Assembly (NCBI GenBank): GCA_033030425.1
Contig: JAUFSD010000023.1
Location: forward strand, 930,001-994,000
Length of the DNA stretch: 64,000 bases
From: Verpa conica
Taxonomy: Eukaryota > Ascomycota > Pezizomycetes > Pezizales > Morchellaceae
Direction of reading: 5' to 3'
Shown here: in pieces, positions 57,889 through 64,000 of the stretch
How positions within the stretch are numbered: position 1 is the first letter of the stretch
Layout of the letters: every line of letters begins with the position of its first letter
Program-made: the position numbers and the translations under genes
The notes under the pieces: generated by a model
Databases searched by the model: none
Seen by the model: the letters and a program-made list of their open reading frames with translations, nothing else
What the model was told of the DNA's origin: nothing

Positions 57889-60800
57889 ATGTCACACCGC
57901 CACGACCGCAAGAACCAGGTTATACATGATGCCCTCGACACGGGAGCTTATAAGCAAGCATTGCAGCACTGCAACAAACGCATCAAAAAGGGCGAAAAGA
58001 ATGATTATCTCCTCGTAAACCCTCCCCGTAGCTATTGATAGCTATTCCCTTCTGGCCTGCTTATGCATGCTATTTGACGCAATTCGCTGACTTCCGCCCG
58101 AGACTAGGCCTTGAAAGCTCTTGTTCTAACACTCATCAATACCCGCCCCTCTCTAGAAGAAGCACTCACCATCACGCAAAATCTTGCAACAAAAACCCCC
58201 GCAGTCGATTCAGTCGAGGTCCTCACGACAATGGCACGGGTGTGGAAGGCATTGGGCCCGGAACATGCCGGTGAAGTGTCAAAGATGTGGGAGCGCGCTG
58301 TTAAAGCGCACCCAGGGGACGAAGCTTTAACGAGAGAGTGGCTATGGGGAACTGTGCGGATTCTTGACTGGAGAGGTGCGCAGAAGGCCTCTATGGCACT
58401 GCAGAAGAGTTTTCCGAAGAGGAGAGAGTATTGGTTCTGGGCTGTTATTAGCAGTTTACTGTTGCATGTTTGTGCTCCGTGTTGCTGAAAGTGGTTTAAA
58501 AAGGGTTTGCTAATACTCTCTATTTATTTAGAACTCGCTTCCAGAGTCGGCGCCAGATAGAAAATTATTTGGGCAACTTGCTTATAAAATGATTTCGAAA
58601 TCACGTAACGACACTCCCGCAGATACTACTGTAGTACCTCCACGAGCTATTCAGACATCGCAGGAGGTTAATCTCTTCCTCGAAATTCTCCCATACGTTG
58701 CTCCAGACACTGCTACGGCAACAAAGGAAGCCCTTGAGATTTTGAGTTCCCCAAACCTTGGTGTCGACTCTAAGATCGGGTCAGGAGATTGGTGGGGTCT
58801 TGCTAGACGACGACTAGACCTACTCGAGGAAAGTGGTAATTGGATGCAGGTTTGGATGGCTTGTGAGGAGCTACTGCATGGGGTTGAAGTAAAGGCGAAG
58901 GAGGAGGAGGTGAAAGAGGGTGAATCAGAAGGGAAGGAGGTGGAGAAGAAGAAGGTGGATGGAACTACGGAGACTGAAGGAGAGACAAAAGGCCGGGGTG
59001 ATGACTGGAGGGTTTGGGATGGATTCGTCAAGGCTGCTGGTGAGCTTTATAATCAGGAGAATAAAGATCAAGGGAATAAGGCGCTTGAGGTTATTCTTTC
59101 CCACCGAAAAAATGCAAAAGATGGTACGTCGAGAAATGCGGATTTGGCGCTAGTCAAGTTCTCATCACTGTTCCACGACCACCATGAAGGACCAGAGGGA
59201 ACACCTACACTTTTGGAGGCTTGTAAGGAATATTTTACAAAGACCGGAACAAAGAGTTGCTGTTTTGAGGATTTACAAAATTATCTCGAGATGCTGGAGA
59301 TGAGCGAGAAGAAGGAGTTCTTGGGATTTGTTGGGAAGAATATTGAGGATATGGACGCTGATGATGAGGTACTTAAGGAGAACCTGAAGATTTTAAATTT
59401 TCAATCACTAACGGATGGCTTCTACCAGAAATCAAAAATATCCAAGACAGCTGCCCAAATCAATCACCATAAATTCATCTACCTCCTTACTATTTCCCCC
59501 CTTGCCACCACTGCCACCGCTACTTCTTCAGAAGAGGAGGTAATTCCTAAGCTCAACGAGTTCATTACTTCATCTCTCAAGATTTATGCCGGAGCCCTCC
59601 CACTTGGTTCGGCGCTCCTCGACACAGACAACCAGTATGGTGACGATGCTGCTCTCCTCTCTGTCATGGGTCTCATACGCCTTCATCTCCTCCATTCTGA
59701 CACTTCCTCCTCCAACTCCATCACCGCACAGGCACCCCTCTATCAAGCTCTTATAATTCTTGATACTCTTATTTCTAAGAGCAAACATAACTACCAAGCT
59801 CTTCTCCTCTTAGTCCGCATCTATCTCCTCCTTGGCGCAGTGCCTCTTGCAGTTGAAGTCTACCCTCGTCTTAGCATTAAGCAGATCCAAAACGACACAC
59901 TTTCCCACTTTTTACTCACCCGGATCAGTACAGTGCTTCCCGCTGAGAGAAAGGTAGAGGCACTCCTTAATGATGCCGGGAGAATCTATGAGAGTAGCTC
60001 CTCCCAAACACCAAATATGCTAGTCTTAGCTTTCGAGCGTGGAGGCTATGCGCAAATGATGGGCTTTCTCGAATTTAGTGAACGCGTCGCCGGCTCTGTC
60101 TGCCGCGTAATGTGGGAGATTGAGCGTCGCCGGATTGACCGTCTTAAACCTACATCCAACCAAACCGCGGTCAACAAAGTCGATGACTCAGAGACCCTCG
60201 ATATAATGCTAAAAGATGATGCCACAATCTGGGACAATCGTGATTTCGGCGTTCTCGTAAACTGCGAGACTGAGCGTCCCCCTAGCATCCCATCTCCAGA
60301 AGAAGGCGGCGAAGCTACAAAGGTGGAGAAGAAGAGGTTTGAAGAACTTTTTAGAACCAGCGCTCCTCCTGGAGAGAACTGGGTTAAGGCTTTTGGAGTT
60401 GCGGAGAAGGTGGTTGTTTACTGTAAAGCTGCCCTGGCTTCATCCGCCGATACTACTACAGCTTCGATACCACCAGTTTTACAGCCTGAGAACTGTACTG
60501 GGATACTGGAGAAGATCAAAGTGGACAAAGAGGCAGATGTCGAGTTTACTGCACCCGAGAAAGAATATATTGAAGTGCTAGAGCACATTACCGCTGCAGT
60601 CCAAGCTATAATCACAAAAGATACAGACGCAGTAAAGACGGCGGTTGAGAAAGCTAGGTCCTGGTTCATCGAAAAGACCCCTAAAGAAGGTGAAGCAGCA
60701 GTAGGCGAACCGAACTGGGATATGCTCCATGCTCTTCACCTCAGAGTTGACGCCTCCATTCTCATAACCTCCTATCTCGCACCTGCTCTCCTTTCCTCCG

Positions 60801-61096
60801 TGCATAAACCAATGCAGAAAGCTCTCAAATCCTTCGTTACCGACCTTGCATCTGCCGCCACCTCATTCCGAACAGCATTGCTCTCCGTAGCAGAAAATGT
60901 CGCGAAGGCAATTAAGGAAGAAGAAGGGAGTGATAAGGAGCAAGAGCTTGTAGACCGGGTACTAGAAATAGAGAATGGAGATGTAGGACGCTCATTAAGA
61001 GACCTAGATATTTTCGGGGGTGTGGAGAAGGTTGTGGAAGGTGTGCGGAGGGTTAGAAGGGAGGTCGGAGTTGCTGTTTCTGGGGGAAGAAAGTGA
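57889..61096 (+). CDS. MDM20: NatB complex auxiliary subunit (Mdm20/Naa25)
   Basis: Ribosome-associated auxiliary subunit of N-terminal acetyltransferase B, which with Naa20 acetylates Met-Asp/Glu/Asn/Gln N-termini; in yeast it is needed for actin cables and mitochondrial inheritance. Exons are 57889-58014, 58108-58467 and 58532-61096 (introns of 93 and 64 nt), giving 1016 aa, in the family's usual size range. The N-terminal part is built of TPR-like helices (GAYKQALQHCNKRIKKGEKNDYLL, then ALKALVLTLINTRPSLEEAL across intron 1). The REYWFWAVISSLLLH-NSLPESAPDRKLFGQLAYKM block joins exons 2 and 3. A Lys/Glu-rich insertion lies at about 275-310. The C-terminus is helical. Domain order and length support the call; I see no frameshift. 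Confidence 0.88.
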
Positions 61097-62025
61097 GGTG
61101 AAAGATGGTTGTAGATAATTTTGAGTGGAGTTTGGGTTTTGTTACAAAAGGCGGGGTTGGGTAATACCCGGTTACTCTATCATCAAAAATATTTTGGCTA
61201 GGTGGGAAGAGGGTTTGTTCTAGGTGTAAGGTTTAGAATTAGGCTCATAGTTCCGTATTTTTTTTAGGCTACTGGCAAGCAGTTTTTCTACTATATATTT
61301 TTAAAAGGCCACTCCAATAATATCATAAGGTATCACTCGTTAGCTAGCTAATAAACGTGAGGCTTTCAAGAACTGTCGAGTAACGCTTAATAGGACAGCG
61401 AAGGTCTCAATATACAATACCATAACCAAAGTCATGACGCATGGTCAGTGGTAGATCATTAGGATCACTCATTTCTCGACTAAATTTATATCCCTGAAAA
61501 CTCTCTGATACTAATAAAAATTATATACAGAGAATGATAGAGAGATGCAGGGTTAGTGAAATCATAGAAGATAGTGATTAATAAAGGTAAATCCATCATC
61601 ATGTGCCAATAGGGCGACCTTTCTTACGTAGGAAACTCATTTATGAGACACATTAGGCTCGTATCGATAACCCATCGAGTAATCGGAAGTTAGCGCACGA
61701 GAGTTTATCGGGTGCCAAAATCGACCTGTCGATTCCTGTATATGATCAGCAAATTCTGCACCCAATAGAGTTCTGATATATCCCTGCATCGAAAAGAAAA
61801 GAAAGGAAAGTCTGGATTTATGCCGATAGGTACTTTAAGTTTACCTAATTACTATTAGGGAAACATACCCGAGTGGTGTTCTGGGGGGAGGCGGTGAGTC
61901 ATCAAGGCTGCTTTGGGGATTTTAATTGAGAGTTTGAGCGTGTGTAAAAATCAAAAACCTGGCCGAAGAGAGGGCGGGGATACTGGGCTCTTTATTCTCG
62001 CATGGCTATCATTTCTCAGTCAAAA

Positions 62026-62055
62026 CTCAGGCTCGGGGATGACTTCGAGCCTGAG
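62026..62055. repeat. Perfect 10-bp stem hairpin
   Basis: CTCAGGCTCG pairs with CGAGCCTGAG across a 10-nt loop, in an otherwise AT-rich region. It may be a small palindromic element. Confidence 0.75.
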
Positions 62056-62779
62056 TGCATTGCATATATGCATGCAGGGATGACGCCTTACTTGCGCCTA
62101 GCCAATAACAAATACTGCCGATCATTTTTAACGCGGCTGCAGTCCTATTTTAAAGAACTTTACCGAGAAGTACAGTCCTTTAGGTTCTCAAGTTGCTATC
62201 GTATAACATTTATATGGTCGGGTATATACAGCATGTAATCCCTTATCAGTCACTAACCGCAGCTTCGTAGCACAATTGGTAATAGATCAAGGGACCTGCC
62301 AATATCGCGTTCCAAGCCCCTCTCAATAGATGTAAATAATTTCGTAGTTCTAATTTTATCACGATTGTCATTATGACAGCTAAAAGTCGGCCTCAGGATG
62401 TAGAGAATTTTACACGGGTTACGTGGCACCATACATCGCGGAAGACTATACTTCTCCGTGAAATAAGTCCCAGCCCGAAATTTAGTCCCGATGGTCTTAT
62501 GATTATAGAAATAAGACATGCATACTAACATAACACATTTCATTATAGTCCAACTACATTCACTCTAGAATATAGCACATTCTGTCACATAAGAATGCCC
62601 TTAGACCAAGTTAGGTCCCTACAATAACTAAAAAAAGATCTATCATCGCGCCATCGACCTACCTGAACGCAGGATATTTTACTAGCAAAACTTTATAAAA
62701 GTGTTGGGTTAGGATAAATTGATGTCTCGCCATTTGCTCTCATCATTGACAAACTCTAACCCTCAAGATATGAGGATAT

Positions 62780-62850
62780 ATTTCTTTCTTTCTTTCTTTC
62801 TTTCTTTCCTTCTGTTTCTTTCTTCCTTTCTTTCTTTCTTCTTTTTTTCC
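62780..62850. repeat. (TTTC)n microsatellite
   Basis: About 70 bp of TTTC tetramers with a few interruptions. It causes the Phe/Ser-rich frame at 62719-62937, which is not a gene. Confidence 0.9.
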
Positions 62851-63240
62851 GTTTTTCCTACAATTATACGATTTGTGCCTTTTTCTAGGAATGCAATGCA
62901 CTTTAGTCAATTTTGTTCATTAAGCAATAATCTATAAGGAAAACATAGTAGCGGTCAGTTGGCTTGAGGCTTCTTTTAAGGTATAAATAATAGCTAGATT
63001 CTAGGTGGGGCTTAATACATGTGCATATAGGTACTCACTATCTTATCAGTGCAGACTTGGTTTAAACCTGTGACCCCAAACCATCTTCATTAATTAAAAC
63101 AACTTGTATATTTCCTTAAAATCGCCTAAAACGAAAGAAAAACATCAAAATAAACGCTGTATACGTAAAGTTTCAACTAAAAAAACACGATATTCCAGAC
63201 AAGAAAACACTCCTTAAATAATATGAACACCATATATCGC

Positions 63241-63813
63241 TTAACATATCTCAATCTTCCTCCCTTTAACCAGCTCCTTCTTCGGCACTACAACCTTTAA
63301 GATACCATTTTCCAAGCTCGCCTTAACTTCATCAATATTCACAGCTCCTGGAAACGAGAATGACCGTTGAAATTCCCCAACAGAGCGCTCAGAAATCCAA
63401 TACCTGAGATTACCGGTTGGATTTACTACAGACTTATCCGTGCGCGTAGCAACTTTGTTTTCTTTGGTTGGTGTGGTTGTTATAGCGTTTCCATCGGTAG
63501 TATTAGACTCATGGCTCGGTGAAGCCTTATGGATTGATTTCTCAATCCTCCCACGAAGAAGAAGCGTATTGTTATCTGTAAACTCAATGCTAACTTCGGA
63601 CTTATCCCCAAGGCCAGGAAGTTCGCCCTCAAGGATAAATGCCGATTCGGTCTCGTGGACGTCGAAATTCGGAGAGAATGCTCCCCTATTGCCACCGTTT
63701 GGGCTAGAGCTTGTTGTAGATAGGAATGATGAGGGGGAGTATTGGTTTAGTTCGTCAAGAAGGCGTAAAACGTCCGAGGAGCCCGGGGCATGAAAGTGTG
63801 AGAAGAACGACAT
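63241..63813 (-). CDS. Small heat-shock protein (Hsp20/Hsp30 type)
   Basis: ATP-independent holdase chaperone, cytosolic in fungi. It is a single exon of 190 aa starting MSFFSHFHAPG, the typical fungal Hsp30 N-terminus. The longer frame from 63873 adds 20 residues that do not look conserved, and the ATG at 63813 has a good context (CACAAAATG). The alpha-crystallin domain begins near residue 50 (FSPNFDVHETESAFILEGELPG). It is interrupted by about 45 low-complexity residues, as in other Hsp30 proteins. It resumes at ERSVGEFQRSFSFPG and ends KASLENGILKVVVPKK. A terminal IEI matches the I-x-I oligomer-anchoring motif. Confidence 0.92.
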   Translation of the reverse strand: MSFFSHFHAPGSSDVLRLLDELNQYSPSSFLSTTSSSPNGGNRGAFSPNFDVHETESAFILEGELPGLGDKSEVSIEFTDNNTLLLRGRIEKSIHKASPSHESNTTDGNAITTTPTKENKVATRTDKSVVNPTGNLRYWISERSVGEFQRSFSFPGAVNIDEVKASLENGILKVVVPKKELVKGRKIEIC

Positions 63814-64000
63814 TTTGTGATTGGAGGGTGGTAGGGTTTTTACTTTTGAGAGTAAAAAACAGAAGACGTTCAAGTCTGTAATAGGATCGGTTTCCTATGA
63901 CTGAGATTTCTTTCGGTGGTGATTAAGTGAAGAGTAAAGAGTAGTTGGAGTTGGGATTTTGTGGGGATTTTATAGACATCACCAGCGCTAGTGATTATGC
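63814..64000. other. Hsp20 promoter
   Basis: Upstream region of the Hsp20 gene, cut by the window edge. Apart from a TATA box I found no heat-shock element with proper GAA/TTC spacing here; such sites may lie beyond the window. Confidence 0.5.
63966..63973 (-). promoter_or_regulatory. TATA box for the Hsp20 gene
   Basis: On the minus strand the sequence reads TATAAAAT about 155 bp upstream of the ATG, a suitable place for the TATA box of a strongly inducible heat-shock gene. Confidence 0.55.

Larger units (their letters stand above)
61097..63240. other. AT-rich intergenic region
   Basis: No supported gene. It holds a perfect 10-bp hairpin at 62026-62055, a TTTC microsatellite at 62780-62850 and A/T-rich 3' flank of the Hsp20 gene. 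The frame at 62002-62238 spans the hairpin and shows no domain. A tRNA-like stretch at about 62264 does not fold. Confidence 0.55.

Noticed and set aside
62264..62330. tRNA-like stretch (GCTTCGTAGCACAATTGG with a degenerate B-box).
   Set aside because: Acceptor, anticodon and T stems do not pair; at most a tRNA-derived remnant.
63814..63873. N-terminal extension of the Hsp20 protein by 20 residues.
   Set aside because: The downstream ATG begins the typical fungal Hsp30 sequence MSFF and has better start context.
63880..63965. Possible heat-shock elements upstream of Hsp20.
   Set aside because: GAA and TTC triplets are present but not with the required two-base spacing.
1..64000. CRISPR arrays, rRNA genes, LTR retroelement proteins, telomeric repeats.
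   Set aside because: I saw none; the tandem repeats present are simple-sequence arrays without unique spacers.

Overview
This window looks like nuclear DNA of a filamentous ascomycete (Pezizomycotina). The genes have short GT-AG introns of about 50-130 nt. The protein set is fungal: a hybrid histidine kinase, a GCK/Ste20 kinase, a Pxr1-type G-patch protein, Ubx5, a YAT amino-acid permease, Cox23, Ilm1, the NatB subunit Mdm20/Naa25 and an Hsp30-type small heat-shock protein. The genes sit as islands between long AT-rich stretches that carry degraded inverted-repeat elements. The arms of these elements often differ by G/A or C/T, as expected after repeat-induced point mutation. Long TE-like deserts at moderate GC would fit a Pezizomycetes-like fungus, but that is a guess.

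Layout. 0.2-3.0 kb: hybrid histidine kinase (-). 3.0-12.2 kb: gene-poor DNA with simple repeats. 12.2-12.9 kb: small coiled-coil protein of unknown function (-). 13.7-16.5 kb: GCK-family kinase (-). 17.98-18.22 kb: first copy of a 240-bp MITE. 18.9-20.1 kb: Pxr1/PinX1-type G-patch protein (+). 21.4-23.1 kb: Ubx5-type protein (+). 24.25-24.49 kb: second MITE copy. 25.3-27.5 kb: glycine-rich-domain (DUF1399) protein (+). 28.0-29.5 kb: FAD monooxygenase (+). 31.14-31.47 kb: inverted-repeat element. 32.1-33.9 kb: amino-acid permease (-). 34-41 kb: desert with a 575-bp long-TIR element. 41.3-41.7 kb: COX23 in four small exons (+). 44.8-46.1 kb: Fe(II)/2OG-dioxygenase-like protein (+). 46.74-47.79 kb: degenerate inverted-repeat element. 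50.5-53.6 kb: RING protein with a very acidic disordered tail (+). 54.07 kb: tRNA-Cys(GCA) (+). 54.36-54.88 kb: another inverted-repeat element. 56.5-57.2 kb: ILM1 (-). 57.9-61.1 kb: MDM20/NAA25 (+). 63.2-63.8 kb: Hsp20 (-).

The genes do not form an evident pathway or a biosynthetic cluster. They are mostly housekeeping or regulatory: two-component and Ste20-type signalling, ribosome or telomere maintenance, Cdc48/ubiquitin functions, mitochondrial biogenesis (COX23, ILM1), N-terminal acetylation, and proteostasis. I rebuilt 13 multi-exon genes by hand from frame continuity and splice signals; the Hsp20 gene is a single exon. The features most likely to be undescribed are the five inverted-repeat element types in the deserts, a palindromic octamer (TACATGTA) found at least eleven times in non-coding DNA, the unknown 164-aa coiled-coil gene, and the fungal 2OG-oxygenase-like gene. 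I found no CRISPR array, rRNA, LTR element or intact transposase.
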